DNA of 64,000 bases, taken from Candidatus Fukatsuia endosymbiont of Tuberolachnus salignus. GTDB taxonomy: Bacteria > Pseudomonadota > Gammaproteobacteria > Enterobacterales > Enterobacteriaceae. Position 1 is the first letter of the stretch, and every line of letters begins with the position of its first letter. The stretch lies in contig NZ_OZ034983.1 in assembly GCF_964030845.1 (NCBI RefSeq), forward strand, positions 806,001 to 870,000, written 5' to 3'. Made by a program: the position numbers and the translations under genes. Shown here one piece after another: positions 1 through 9,137 of this stretch. The notes under the pieces were generated by a model. That model did not search any database, had not been told where the DNA came from, and was given only the letters and a program-made list of their open reading frames with translations.

Positions 1-90
1 CATGTTTATCGTCAAGCGATTACTTCTGCTGCGAGTGGTTGTATGGCAGCTTTGGATGCCGAGCGTTATTTAGATGGTTTAAATCAATGA
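1..90 (+). CDS. trxB: Thioredoxin reductase, 3' end only
   Basis: The window opens inside a gene. Frame 1 gives 29 residues and a TGA stop, beginning HVYRQAITSA and ending ERYLDGLNQ. This is the conserved C-terminal helix of enterobacterial TrxB, the FAD/NADPH enzyme that reduces thioredoxin in the cytoplasm. Catalytic and cofactor-binding parts lie off the left edge. It is followed on the same strand by cydD, and the trxB/cydDC neighbourhood is also found in E. coli. The identification rests on this short but distinctive tail. Confidence 0.85.
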   Translation, partial: HVYRQAITSAASGCMAALDAERYLDGLNQ

Positions 91-106
91 GCTGATTAAT
101 GATCTG

Positions 107-1879
107 ATGAATAAAACAAGACAACATGAATTGATCCAATGGTTGAAAAAGCAGAGTACACCCGCACGGCCCTGGTTACGTTTATCCATGTTGTTAGGTC
201 TGTTGGGTGGTTTACTGATGATTGCTCAGGCAGGGTTATTAGCGACACTTTTGCAGTCTTTGATTATTGATCATCTGCCTCGCCACTTGTTGGTTACCGA
301 TCTCTGCTGGCTGTTGGTAGTATTTGTGCTGCGAGCTATTGTTAGCTGGTGCCGTGAGCGTACCAGTTTTGTTTGTGGTATGCGTATCCGTTTATTAATT
401 CGCAACAGGGTATTGGAGAAATTGGCACAATTAGGGCCGTCCTGGGTAAGAGGCAAGCCCGCCGGTAGCTGGACGACGATTATCATCGAGCAAATTGAGG
501 ATATGCAGGATTATTATTCGCGATATCTACCACAAATATATCTTTCTGCGCTTATCCCACTATTGATTCTACTGGCTGTTTTCCCTATAAATTGGGTTGC
601 CGGCCTGATTTTATTGACTACTGCCCCTTTGATACCCCTGTTTATGGTGTTAGTCGGTATGGGAGCAGCAGATGCCAATCGACGTAATTTTGTCGCTTTG
701 GCACGTCTCAGTGGTAAATTTCTTGATAGTTTACGTGGTTTGGATACCTTGCGGTTATTCTATCGTGCACAGGCAGAAACAAAACAAATTGTTGAAACGT
801 CAGAACATTTTCGCCGTCGTACAATGGAAGTACTCCGTCTCGCTTTTCTGTCATCAGCGGTGTTGGAGTTCTTTGCCGCTGTCTCTATTGCGCTCGTCGC
901 TGTTTATTTCGGCTTTTCGTATCTCGGTGTGCTGCATTTTGGTAATTACCATACAGAAGGAGTCACGCTATTTTCCGGTTTTTTTCTGTTGCTTTTGGCG
1001 CCGGAATTTTTCCAGCCCTTACGCGATCTCGGTACCTTTTATCATGCTAAAGCACAGGCCTTAGGGGCCGCGGAATCACTGGTTACTTTTTTGACAAGTG
1101 AAGCCGAGGTGGCAATTGAGCAAGGAGATAAAAAATTATCAGGCAATACACCCATCAGGCTAGTCGCCAATGAGTTAGAAATATTAGCTGTCAACGGTAC
1201 TCGCTTAGCTGGACCATTAAACTTTACTGTGCTTGCCGGACAGCGGATCGCTATCGTCGGCCATAGCGGTGCAGGGAAAAGTTCATTACTTCATTTGTTA
1301 CTTGGTTTTTTGCCTTACCGTGGTTCACTCAAAGTCGAGGGGATTGAACTGAGAGAATTGAATACAGAGGCATGGCGTCATCAAGTAAGTTGGATCGGTC
1401 AAAATCCCTATCTACCAGAAAAAACGTTGAGAGCGAATATTTTACTTAGTCAACCCAATGCCAGTAACGTACAGTTACAGCAGGCTATAGATCGAGCCTA
1501 TATCAATGAATTTCTTGTTGATTTACCTGAAGGACTGGAAACTGAAATAGGCGATCATGCGTCACGCCTTTCTGTCGGTCAGGCACAGCGAGTAGCGGTA
1601 GCGAGAGTCTTACTTAATCCTTGTCGCCTATTATTATTGGATGAACCCAGTGCTAGCCTTGACATGCATAGTGAACAACGGGTCATGAACGCCTTAAGCA
1701 GAGCTTCCTATGCACAAACTACCCTGTTGGTGACTCATCAGCTAGAGAATATATGTGATTACGATCTTATTTGGGTGATGGATCGTGGTATGTTGCTTCA
1801 GCAAGGTGATTACAGTACGCTGTGTCAGACTACAGGCGCTTTTGCTAGCTTACTTTCTTACCGTAGCAAGGAAGGTTAA
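107..1879 (+). CDS. cydD: Glutathione/cysteine ABC exporter subunit CydD
   Basis: CydD pairs with CydC in a heterodimeric inner-membrane ABC exporter that moves glutathione and cysteine to the periplasm and is needed to assemble cytochrome bd oxidase. The 590 residues have the normal family length. An N-terminal six-helix membrane domain covers about residues 25-310. The nucleotide-binding domain has a Walker A GHSGAGKS near residue 386, the signature LSVGQAQR near 488, a Walker B LLLLDEPSASLD near 508 and a switch His in VTHQ. LSVGQ instead of LSGGQ is usual for CydD. The gene sits 16 bases after trxB and 2 bases before cydC, so the two are almost certainly co-transcribed and translationally coupled. 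Confidence 0.95.
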   Translation: MNKTRQHELIQWLKKQSTPARPWLRLSMLLGLLGGLLMIAQAGLLATLLQSLIIDHLPRHLLVTDLCWLLVVFVLRAIVSWCRERTSFVCGMRIRLLIRNRVLEKLAQLGPSWVRGKPAGSWTTIIIEQIEDMQDYYSRYLPQIYLSALIPLLILLAVFPINWVAGLILLTTAPLIPLFMVLVGMGAADANRRNFVALARLSGKFLDSLRGLDTLRLFYRAQAETKQIVETSEHFRRRTMEVLRLAFLSSAVLEFFAAVSIALVAVYFGFSYLGVLHFGNYHTEGVTLFSGFFLLLLAPEFFQPLRDLGTFYHAKAQALGAAESLVTFLTSEAEVAIEQGDKKLSGNTPIRLVANELEILAVNGTRLAGPLNFTVLAGQRIAIVGHSGAGKSSLLHLLLGFLPYRGSLKVEGIELRELNTEAWRHQVSWIGQNPYLPEKTLRANILLSQPNASNVQLQQAIDRAYINEFLVDLPEGLETEIGDHASRLSVGQAQRVAVARVLLNPCRLLLLDEPSASLDMHSEQRVMNALSRASYAQTTLLVTHQLENICDYDLIWVMDRGMLLQQGDYSTLCQTTGAFASLLSYRSKEG

Positions 1880-1881
1880 TT

Positions 1882-3645
1882 ATGCGCCTTTTGTTGCCTT
1901 TTCTGGCGCTGTATCGTCGTCATTGGTTTCTTGCTAGCTTAGGGATAGTCATGACGACTCTAACCCTGCTAGCGGCTGTGGGTCTGCTTGCTCTATCTGG
2001 CTGGTTCCTTGCAGGTAGCGCCCTTGCTGGCTCTTCGGGGCTATATAGCTTTAATTACCTGCTGCCTGCTGCGGGGGTCAGAGGTGCAGCAATAATACGC
2101 ACTGCGGGGCGTTATGTTGAACGGGTGGTGAGTCATGATGCGACCTTTCGCATATTAGCACATCTACGCTTGTTCGCTTTTCAAAAAATCTTACCGTTAT
2201 CCCCGGGCGGTATCGCCCGTTTTCGGCAAAGTGAAATATTGAATTGCTTTGTTGCTGATGTGGATACTTTAGATCATCTTTATCTACGAATTATTACCCC
2301 GTTAGTCGCCGCAATGGTAATTATTTTTACGGTTACTTTTGGGTTAAGCCTGTTAGATATCAATATGGCATTAACATTAGGCGCGATTTTACTGGGTTTA
2401 TTGCTGTTATTACCTGTGATTTTTTACCATATCGGTAAACCTATCGGTAGTGCTCTCACCGATTTACGTGCTCTTTATCGCTCAGCACTGACCTCATGGT
2501 TACAAGGCCAAGCTGAACTTTTGGTATTTAGCACTGTGGAACGTTTTCACACTAAGTTGGCAAATATCGAGCAACATTGGCTGGTTCGTCAGCAGCAGCA
2601 GGCGTCATTGTCTGCGTTTTCTCAAGCGTTGATGATATTGGCTACTGGCTTAACGCTTATCTTGCTATTGTGGCTGGCTGCCGAAAATATTAATTTCATT
2701 CACACTGTTAGCAATGATCAAGCAAGTGCTCTTATTGCTTTCTTTGTATTTGCTGCCATCGCGGCTTTTGAAGCATTGTCACCAGTAACAGGTGCTTTTC
2801 TACACTTGGGGCAGGTGATCACTGCCGCCAAACGTGTCACACACCTTATCAAGCAACAACCTGCAGTGACCTTCCCAAGTACAGTAATCTCGTCACCTAT
2901 ATCATCACTGATCACCCTGGAAATGAAACAGGTAAGCTTTACCTATCCAGACCAACCATTACCTGTCTTACAAGCTATTTCATTATCACTGGCTGCAGGG
3001 GAACATATTGCGTTGCTTGGGCGTACTGGTTGTGGCAAATCCACGTTGTTGCAATTGTTAACCCGTGCTTGGGATCCGCCTCAAGGTCATATTTACATTA
3101 ATAAGCAGCCCATTACCCATTTTGATGAAAGCACATTGCGCCGAATAATGGTTGTCGTTAGTCAGAGAATACATATTTTTAGCGATACATTGCGAGCCAA
3201 TTTATTACTAGCTGCTCCTTCTGCTACGGATATTCAATTGCAAAAGGTATTAAACCAGGTAGGGTTACAAAATTTGTTAGCCAATGATGAGGGCTTAAAT
3301 GCATGGTTAGGAGAAGGAGGGCGAGGATTATCCGGCGGTGAGCAACGTCGTTTAGGGATAGCTCGTGCACTGTTGCATTCGGCGCCATTATGGCTGCTCG
3401 ATGAACCCACCGACGGGCTAGATGCAGAAACTGAACAACAAATTTTTTCGCTACTGAGGCAACACTGTCAGCGCAAAAGCTTGATACTGATTACCCATAG
3501 TCTATATGGATTGGAAACGATGGATCGTATTTGTGTAATGGATGGTGGTCGTATTGTCGAACAAGGTGATCATCAGAGCTTACTAAAAAATAAAGGTCGT
3601 TATTACCAACTCCGTAAGCGCTATGGCAGTTCACATATAATCTGA
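1882..3645 (+). CDS. cydC: Glutathione/cysteine ABC exporter subunit CydC
   Basis: This is the second half of the CydDC exporter. At 587 residues it is full length, with an N-terminal transmembrane domain (about residues 15-310) and a C-terminal ATPase domain. Visible motifs are Walker A GRTGCGKST near residue 379, the canonical signature LSGGEQRR near 483, Walker B LWLLDEPTDGLD near 503 and a switch His in ITHS. The start ATG lies two bases after the cydD stop. No gene follows directly: a family A inverted-repeat element begins 32 bases downstream. Confidence 0.95.
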   Translation: MRLLLPFLALYRRHWFLASLGIVMTTLTLLAAVGLLALSGWFLAGSALAGSSGLYSFNYLLPAAGVRGAAIIRTAGRYVERVVSHDATFRILAHLRLFAFQKILPLSPGGIARFRQSEILNCFVADVDTLDHLYLRIITPLVAAMVIIFTVTFGLSLLDINMALTLGAILLGLLLLLPVIFYHIGKPIGSALTDLRALYRSALTSWLQGQAELLVFSTVERFHTKLANIEQHWLVRQQQQASLSAFSQALMILATGLTLILLLWLAAENINFIHTVSNDQASALIAFFVFAAIAAFEALSPVTGAFLHLGQVITAAKRVTHLIKQQPAVTFPSTVISSPISSLITLEMKQVSFTYPDQPLPVLQAISLSLAAGEHIALLGRTGCGKSTLLQLLTRAWDPPQGHIYINKQPITHFDESTLRRIMVVVSQRIHIFSDTLRANLLLAAPSATDIQLQKVLNQVGLQNLLANDEGLNAWLGEGGRGLSGGEQRRLGIARALLHSAPLWLLDEPTDGLDAETEQQIFSLLRQHCQRKSLILITHSLYGLETMDRICVMDGGRIVEQGDHQSLLKNKGRYYQLRKRYGSSHII

Positions 3646-3677
3646 GTTCGAGATAAAAAATTTAGTCACTATTTTTT

Positions 3678-3819
3678 AGAACCTATTCCAAATCTTCTTA
3701 AGCGACACTCAGGCGAGGAAAAAATGGGCGAGAACGCGCAGTTTACATAGAGTAAATGAGCATTTTGAGCCCGTTTTTGACGAAGTATCAGCGAGCATAA
3801 AAGATTTCGAATAGGTTCT
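3678..3819. repeat. Family A miniature inverted-repeat element, copy A1
   Basis: A 142-base element whose ends are inverted copies of AGAACCTATTC. The core contains the block GAGGAAAAAATGGGCGA, then a TTTACATAGAGTAAA-like hairpin and a stretch reading GAGCCCGTTTTTGACGAAG. Related copies lie after ftsW (23260-23484), after bioA (41254-41402) and in part before lafZ (49824-49935). It has no coding capacity. Size, inverted ends and dispersal fit a MITE, a non-autonomous transposon that needs a transposase in trans. Which transposase moves it is not known. Confidence 0.8.
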
Positions 3820-3892
3820 TAAATGAATCTAACTGGCGTTTAACCTCGATCAGGCATCCTTGACAGTGAGAGTCATGCAAAAATGTTTTTGT

Positions 3893-3921
3893 TTGACAGT
3901 GAGTATTGCGATAACTACAAC
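3893..3921 (+). promoter_or_regulatory. Candidate promoter for yfcH
   Basis: TTGACA at 3893-3898 (perfect -35) lies 17 bases before TACAAC at 3916-3921, a 4/6 match to a -10 box. The 11-base word TTGACAGTGAG occurs here and again at 3860-3870, 33 bases upstream, so the -35 is part of a direct repeat. The yfcH start is about 84 bases downstream of the -10. The promoter was assigned by motif only. Confidence 0.45.
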
Positions 3922-4004
3922 ATTGAGTCTTTTGTGTGTACGCCCAAATTTCATAATGTCGTCTCCATTGTAGGTAGGAATGGCGATTTAAACGGAGGTT
4001 TTCC

Positions 4005-4910
4005 ATGCATATCTTGATAACAGGTGCAACAGGCTTAATTGGCCGTGCGCTTACCCAACGGCTCCTGTCTCTTTCCCACCAGATAACTGTATTAAGCCGT
4101 GATCCACGGAAAGCATTTGATGTACTCGGCAAGCAAATAACCTGTTGGTCAACATTAAATGACCAACAGGATCTCAATAACATTGATGCCGTAATCAATT
4201 TGGCGGGTGAACCTATCGCTGACAAACGCTGGACAGTTCAACAAAAAGAACGGTTATGTCAAAGCCGTTGGCAGATAACCCAGCAATTAGCGGAACTGAT
4301 TAATGTCAGCAGTAATCCACCTGACGTATTTATCTCCGGATCTGCAGTAGGGTTTTATGGTGATAAAGAGCAGGTATTGGTCACTGAAGAAGAACCACCA
4401 CACGATGAGTTTACCCATCAGCTATGCGCGCGCTGGGAACAACTGGCATCAACGGCAGAAAGTAGCCAAACCCGTGTTTGCCTGTTACGTACCGGAGTAG
4501 TACTCGCCGCAAAAGGTGGAGCATTAGCTAAAATGCTGCCTTTGTTTCGTCTTTGTTTAGGTGGACCAATGGGTAATGGTCGTCAATACTTTCCGTGGAT
4601 CCATATTGATGACATGGTGAATGCGATTCACTATCTGCTTACTAATGATACTCTATGTGGCCCCTATAACATGGTTTCTCCCTCATCAGTGTGTAATGGG
4701 CAATTCAGTGCCATACTGGCTAAGATTTTACACCGTCCGGCATTTTTACGGGCTCCGGCCAGTATTATCCGCCTACTGATGGGAGAATCAGCAGTGCTGG
4801 TGCTAGGCAGCCAACACGCCGTTCCTAAACGCCTGGAGGAAGCCGGTTTTAACTTTCACCACTGTGATTTAGAAGGGGCACTACGGGATGTACTGCGGAA
4901 TGTACCATGA
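4005..4910 (+). CDS. yfcH: YfcH-type NAD(P)-dependent epimerase-like protein (SDR39U1/TIGR01777 family)
   Basis: The 301 residues match the usual length of this extended short-chain dehydrogenase/reductase family. The nucleotide-binding loop TGATGLIG is at residues 7-14. Family hallmarks follow: INLAGEPIADKRW near residue 65, ISGSAVGFYGD near 110 and LRTGVVLAAKGGALAKMLP near 165. The physiological substrate is unknown for the whole family; E. coli YfcH is also uncharacterised. The start ATG is preceded by a good ribosome site (CGGAGG, seven bases upstream). The gene stands alone, with repeat A1 upstream and a dead transposase downstream. Confidence 0.9.
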   Translation: MHILITGATGLIGRALTQRLLSLSHQITVLSRDPRKAFDVLGKQITCWSTLNDQQDLNNIDAVINLAGEPIADKRWTVQQKERLCQSRWQITQQLAELINVSSNPPDVFISGSAVGFYGDKEQVLVTEEEPPHDEFTHQLCARWEQLASTAESSQTRVCLLRTGVVLAAKGGALAKMLPLFRLCLGGPMGNGRQYFPWIHIDDMVNAIHYLLTNDTLCGPYNMVSPSSVCNGQFSAILAKILHRPAFLRAPASIIRLLMGESAVLVLGSQHAVPKRLEEAGFNFHHCDLEGALRDVLRNVP

Positions 4911-5045
4911 CCTGAATAGCATCAATCATCACACGTCTTATAGCTATACACCCCAGATGCCTTTTCTTCCATGGACAAGAAAGGGGTATACCCATCGCCA
5001 TTAAAACCATTGGAAAATTTGCTCAACTAGATTAAAAATAAGGTC

Positions 5046-6059
5046 ATGAAAATAAACTCACTGACAGCTTCTCAAAAACAAGATTTGGAACGCCTTCATC
5101 GTTACGAACACGATGGCCGTGTTCGAGATCGAATCAAAGCGGTGTTGTTGAAAAATGAAGGCTAGAATAACAAAGCGCTTGCCCAAGCATTACGTATTCA
5201 TGAAGAAACAGTGAGGCAACATGTAACAGATTGGCTTTCAGACGAAAAATTAAAGCCTGAAAATGGCGGCTCGTATAGTAAGTTGAGCGTGCATGAATCT
5301 TTATTGCTTGAAAAACACATTGAAAGCACGACTTATAGCCGTGTCATCGATATCTGTGCTTATGTGGAAACCCAATTTGGCGTCTGTTACACCGTATCTG
5401 GCATGACAAAATGGCTGAAAGCGCATTGTTTTAGCTATAAGCAGCCCAAAGCGACGCCGGTTAAAGTGGATGTTGCTCAGCAAGAAGCGTTTATCGCGTC
5501 TTATTTCACTTTGCTAGAGAGTGCTCTTAAGAATGAACCGATTGTTTTTATGGATTCAGCCCCTCCAACGATGGCTACTAAAGTGGTCTGCGGTTGGATA
5601 AGGAAAGGCAAAGATAAGCCGCTGGTCAAAACAGGGGCAAAAACACGGGTTAATGTCATGGGTGCCATTGAATTGAGCACCATGAAGGTGGTCAGTGCCC
5701 GTCCTGAGCAGGTGAATTCAGAAACCACCGTCGCTTTTTTTGAGCAGCTCAAAGCTGCTTATCCTGATGCACAAAAGATACACATTATTTTAGATAATTC
5801 TGGCTATCATTGCCGTCAGCGAGTCAAAGACGCCGCATTAGAGAAGGCTATCGTACTCCATTATTTACCCCCTTATAGCCCTAATCTTAATCCCATCGAG
5901 CGATTATGGAAGGTCATGAACGAGCGTGTCAGAAACAACCGATTTTTCTCTTCAGCCAAAGAGTTTCGTGGGGCTATAGCCGAATTTTTTGATAGTACAT
6001 TGGCAAAAATTGCTCCCTTTCTCAGGGGCAGAATTAACGATAATTTCCAAACCATCTAA
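5046..6059 (+). pseudogene. IS630-family transposase with an in-frame amber stop
   Basis: The frame from ATG 5046 to the TAA at 6057-6059 encodes an IS630/Tc1-mariner-type transposase of about 337 residues, but codon 40 (5163-5165) is TAG. The context KNEG-stop-NNKALAQAL suggests that a TGG Trp codon mutated. After it comes an HTH region, then the DDE domain: MDSAPPTM (first Asp, near residue 164 of the full frame), ILDNSGYHC (second Asp) and LPPYSPNLNPIERLWK (third acid). The only other oddity is Pro in place of the usual His after DSA. Reinitiation could give a 282-residue product lacking the first HTH. It directly abuts an IS4 fragment. Confidence 0.85.
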
Positions 6060-6073
6060 TCCAGACCTTCAAG

Positions 6074-6502
6074 TTGAATGAGTATAGACTGAGATGGAAG
6101 ATAGAAGAATTATTCAACACACTGAAATCAGGATGTTGTGTTGAACAATGTCGTTTAAATACGGCAACCCAATTAACGAAAATGATCACACTCAAAAGCA
6201 TTATCGCCTTCAAACTGATGCATATGACCAAAATGGCAGCGTTGTGTCCTGAGGCTACCTGCATCGATGTGTTGTCAAAGATAGAATGGCAAACGTTGTA
6301 TTGTAGAATACAGACAACAAGCCGCCTTCCCGAGCATCCCCCCACAGTGCTTCAGGCAATAACATGGCTGGGTCAATTGGGAGGATTTCTTAACCGACGT
6401 GCCGAGGGTTTACCGGGAATCATGTCGCTTTGGCGAGGGTATGAGATCCTGCAAGAAAATGTGAGATTGTTCATTATTCTTAATAACAAAAATTGTGGGT
6501 AA
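6074..6502 (+). pseudogene. IS4-family (Tn5-like) transposase, C-terminal fragment
   Basis: The 142-residue open frame contains the YREK signature of IS4 transposases (YRLRWKIEELFNTLKSG near the start) and ends with the GGFLNRRAEGLPGIMSLWRGYE block of the Tn5-type C-terminal domain. The catalytic Asp residues and the N-terminal DNA-binding region are missing. The initial ATG is incidental. The left boundary lies 14 bases after the IS630 pseudogene, so one element was inserted into or deleted against the other. Confidence 0.8.
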
Positions 6503-6505
6503 AAG

Positions 6506-6895
6506 TGAGGACTGAGGTCAGATGAATAAGGAAGTAGATATTCAATCAGATGCCCGGCCTTGCTAATGGCCTGCTGAATGTCCTGACGCTTGTGGAAACT
6601 GGCGTTAGGTGATGCCCCATTTTTTCAAGGCTTGCCAAATGGATTTCGTGCACACCCCAAAACGGGCCGCGCGTTCCCGTTGGTAAGCATCCGGATAAAG
6701 CTCAACATATTTGACCAGGGCTTTTTTGTCAATCTTACGCCGACGCGAGCCAGACTGCTGTGGCTCTATTCGCCTCAGCCAACGTGTTAGCGGATCCGTG
6801 CCAATGTGGAAACGCTTCACGGTGGCTCTTATGCTCAGGCCTTCCTGCTCTCGAACACTGAGGACTTTTCGTCGAAAATCAACTGAATAGCTCAT
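6506..6895 (-). pseudogene. IS630-family transposase remnant with internal deletion
   Basis: On the minus strand, a 96-residue frame starts MSYSVDFRRKVLSV and gives the paired HTH domain of an IS630-type first open frame, ending KKWGIT. Immediately beyond it, in another frame, are ASFHKRQDIQQAIS and LPYSSDLSP, the second-Asp-to-Glu region of the DDE domain. The middle of the transposase, including the first catalytic Asp, is therefore deleted. Related fragments lie at 59481-59807 and 61999-62078. Confidence 0.75.
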
Positions 6896-6957
6896 CTTTA
6901 GCTCGTTTGGATTATTTTTTTACATTGTAATCAAAATTAAAATGCATAGCTATTTAG

Positions 6958-7233
6958 TTAAAGTTTTGATTCCCGTATTTTGCTTTTACGATCAATCAGG
7001 GCACCAGTTTTTCGATCAAAGTAGCGAGATGGCCATATCTTGGATGGATGAATTTTCAGACATTCGGCTATCAACCATTCACCTTTAGGCCACGGTCGCG
7101 TCAAGGCGTTAGAAAGAGTGGAAGAATGTAACCCTGATTCCCTCGATAAAGATGCTATGGTGGTTCCTTTCTTGCGTAATGCAGCAATTATATCGGCAGG
7201 GTGCCAATCGGACTTCCTTTGAGTTACTGTCAT
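6958..7233 (-). CDS. sfsB: SfsB/Nlp, Ner-like DNA-binding regulator
   Basis: The 91-residue protein matches E. coli SfsB (Nlp), a relative of the phage Mu Ner repressor. The landmarks are DWHPADIIAALRKKGTT at the N terminus, an HTH in IASLSRESGLHSSTLSNALTRPWPKGE, and IWPSRYFD. In E. coli sfsB follows ispB on the same strand, as here, although a Mu-repressor-like gene has come between them. It probably acts as a transcription factor; in E. coli it is linked to maltose-gene expression. The start ATG fits the family length. Confidence 0.88.
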   Translation of the reverse strand: MTVTQRKSDWHPADIIAALRKKGTTIASLSRESGLHSSTLSNALTRPWPKGEWLIAECLKIHPSKIWPSRYFDRKTGALIDRKSKIRESKL

Positions 7234-7269
7234 CGTTAATCCTTTATTTTCTGCTGAGGTACTGGTCTA

Positions 7270-7344
7270 TTAATGGTATAACTAACGTGATATTGTTAGG
7301 CGTATTAGGAACAAAAGATAATTGTTGGACAATTATACCATTAA
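7270..7344. promoter_or_regulatory. Operator-like palindromes between the divergent sfsB and Mu-repressor-like genes
   Basis: This 183-base divergent spacer holds two perfect dyads. The 12-base words TTAATGGTATAA (7270-7281) and TTATACCATTAA (7333-7344) are exact inverted copies. ATAATTGT-TGG-ACAATTAT (7318-7336) is an 8-base inverted repeat with a 3-base spacer. A weaker CTAAC/GTTAG pair lies at 7282-7299. Placed between two predicted DNA-binding regulators, these are probable operators for one or both proteins, as in the c/ner control region of Mu-like phages. Binding is inferred. Confidence 0.55.
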
Positions 7345-7416
7345 TTTCGATATATTTTCTAATTTTTTCTTAAAAAATTATTCTTTCCTCAACGCAAACA
7401 TAGAGAAAATAAAGCC

Positions 7417-7791
7417 ATGAAAAAAGAGTGGTTTGCAGCCAAAGAACTTACAGGCATTGCTGGATTACCTTCTTCACCACAAGGAGTCAACCTCATGGCT
7501 AAACGTCAAGGATGGGAACAACGTCGCCGCTTAGGTGTTCAAGGAAAAGCACTCGAATACCACGTAGATAGTTTGCCAGATACTGTTTTTAACCTACTGC
7601 AATTAAACGAAAATACAGCATGTTATTCTGTCAATGGAGAAGATCCGTTGGCAATATGGGTCGGAGCATTTAACCAATTGACTGAGTCTAAACGTAAAAG
7701 AATGACTAGCTTCATATTGAGTGCCGGCATTGAGAAGTTAGTCGAGCTGGTTAATAATAAGCAAATGGAAGATCTTTTAGAATCAGAGTGA
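7417..7791 (+). CDS. Mu c-repressor-like DNA-binding protein
   Basis: The first 60 or so of 124 residues match the Mu-type DNA-binding domain shared by the Mu c repressor and MuA: EWFAAKELTGIAGLPSSPQG, then QGWEQRRRLGVQGKALEY and a DSLPDTVF linker. The remaining half is short and helical, and lacks the long C-terminal domain of Mu repressor and any MuA catalytic domain. It is divergent from the Ner-like sfsB, the same arrangement as c and ner in Mu. It could be a domesticated phage immunity repressor. No other Mu gene is visible nearby. Confidence 0.7.
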   Translation: MKKEWFAAKELTGIAGLPSSPQGVNLMAKRQGWEQRRRLGVQGKALEYHVDSLPDTVFNLLQLNENTACYSVNGEDPLAIWVGAFNQLTESKRKRMTSFILSAGIEKLVELVNNKQMEDLLESE

Positions 7792-7861
7792 AGGAAACCC
7801 TGTGACCGTTAAATTGTTAAATTTAACAGTTTTTTATATGTAAAAATTTCTAAATATTTTC

Positions 7862-8842
7862 TTAAAAAAAGCGATTTATAGCAAAATGAGTGATGTCCTT
7901 TAACGCTGCACAATAATCGTTCGCGGGCAGTTTTTTTAGTGCGGTAATGGCCTTGTCGATTTCTTCCTGCGCCCGTTGACGGGTATAGTCCAAAGATTTA
8001 CATTCTTGCATAACCTCAAGTACCGATGTGAGCACATGGCGGCTATTACCTTGTCTAATTGCTTGGCGTATCATTGCAGCTTGCTTTTCTGTGCCATGCT
8101 GTATGGCATGTAACAGTGGTAGTGTTACTTTGCCTTCATTAAGATCATCACCGACATTTTTACCCAATGTGTTCCCCTCTGAGCTGTAATCGAGTAAATC
8201 GTCAATCAACTGAAAAGCGGTGCCGAGGTGACAGCCATAGCACTGCAACGCCAGTTCTTGCTCTGTACTGGCGCCTGCTAATATAGCAGAAGACTGTGAT
8301 GCGGCTTCAAACAGTCGAGCCGTTTTATCATAAATAACAGACATATAGTCTTTTTCGGTGATATTAGGATTATTACAATTCATTAATTGTTGCACTTCAC
8401 CTGCTGCTATCATATTGGTTGCTGTAGACATAACCTCAAACACCCGCATTGAGCCCAGGCGAGTCATCATCTGAAAGGCACGGGTATAAATAAAATCGCC
8501 GACCAATATACTGGCTGTATTACCAAATACAGTATTAGGGGTTTTTTTACCGCGTCTTAGATCAGATTCATCGACGACATCATCATGCAATAGTGTGGCA
8601 ATATGAATAAATTCTATCAATGTAGCAATATCGATGTGCTTATCACCCTGATAGTCCAAAGTACGTGCAACGAGGAGAGCGACCATCGGACGAATACGTT
8701 TCCCGCCACTGTTGATAATGTAATCACCAAGCTGGTTCACCAATGCAACTTTGGAGTCCATTTGCCGGCGAATCATTGCGTCGACAGCAAGCATATCTTC
8801 CATAATCAATTGATTAATATGGTTTAATTTTTCTAGGTTCAT
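7862..8842 (-). CDS. ispB: Octaprenyl diphosphate synthase
   Basis: IspB extends farnesyl diphosphate with isopentenyl diphosphate to make the C40 side chain of ubiquinone and menaquinone. Both Asp-rich motifs are intact: LLHDDVVDESD (first DDxxD-type) and FQLIDDLLDY (second). GGKRIRPM and KTARLFEAA are also typical. The frame is open 17 codons further upstream, but family alignment puts the start at MNLEKLNHIN (ATG at 8842), giving 326 residues against 323 in E. coli. The gene is divergent from rplU, as in E. coli. Confidence 0.93.
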   Translation of the reverse strand: MNLEKLNHINQLIMEDMLAVDAMIRRQMDSKVALVNQLGDYIINSGGKRIRPMVALLVARTLDYQGDKHIDIATLIEFIHIATLLHDDVVDESDLRRGKKTPNTVFGNTASILVGDFIYTRAFQMMTRLGSMRVFEVMSTATNMIAAGEVQQLMNCNNPNITEKDYMSVIYDKTARLFEAASQSSAILAGASTEQELALQCYGCHLGTAFQLIDDLLDYSSEGNTLGKNVGDDLNEGKVTLPLLHAIQHGTEKQAAMIRQAIRQGNSRHVLTSVLEVMQECKSLDYTRQRAQEEIDKAITALKKLPANDYCAALKDITHFAINRFF

Positions 8843-9137
8843 TATATTATCCAGCACTTTTCTTTTTAGTTGTTTTAGCTGTGATGAGATCATTGCTCAC
8901 ATTAATTACACAAGACTAAGTTAAAGACTATGAAGAGACCTCTGTTGAAAGAACCTTATTGTACTGAAAAAATGCAGTAAATAAATGACATCTGAGCATA
9001 CTATGTTTTTTTCTATCCTGGTACTGATTCTGTTCTTGTTATCCACACTGTTTTTGCGTAGAATTCGCGCTTTATTGTGGATATTTATGTGCGCTCTGGA
9101 TTCAATAAAGTGGGGTGTACGGAAGGCGGAGCTTTAT

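Noticed and set aside
3788..4225. 145-codon open frame on the minus strand across the yfcH start
   Set aside because: It runs antisense through the conserved yfcH N terminus and repeat A1 and has no recognisable similarity.
7417..7791. Considered as a MuA-type transposase gene
   Set aside because: Only the Mu-type DNA-binding domain is present; the protein stops at 124 residues with no rve/DDE domain, and no transposon ends are seen.
8985..9137. 51-residue hydrophobic N-terminal extension in frame with rplU
   Set aside because: L21 starts at MYAVFQSG in all relatives and the strong ribosome site is directly before that ATG; the extension is upstream non-coding DNA that happens to be open.
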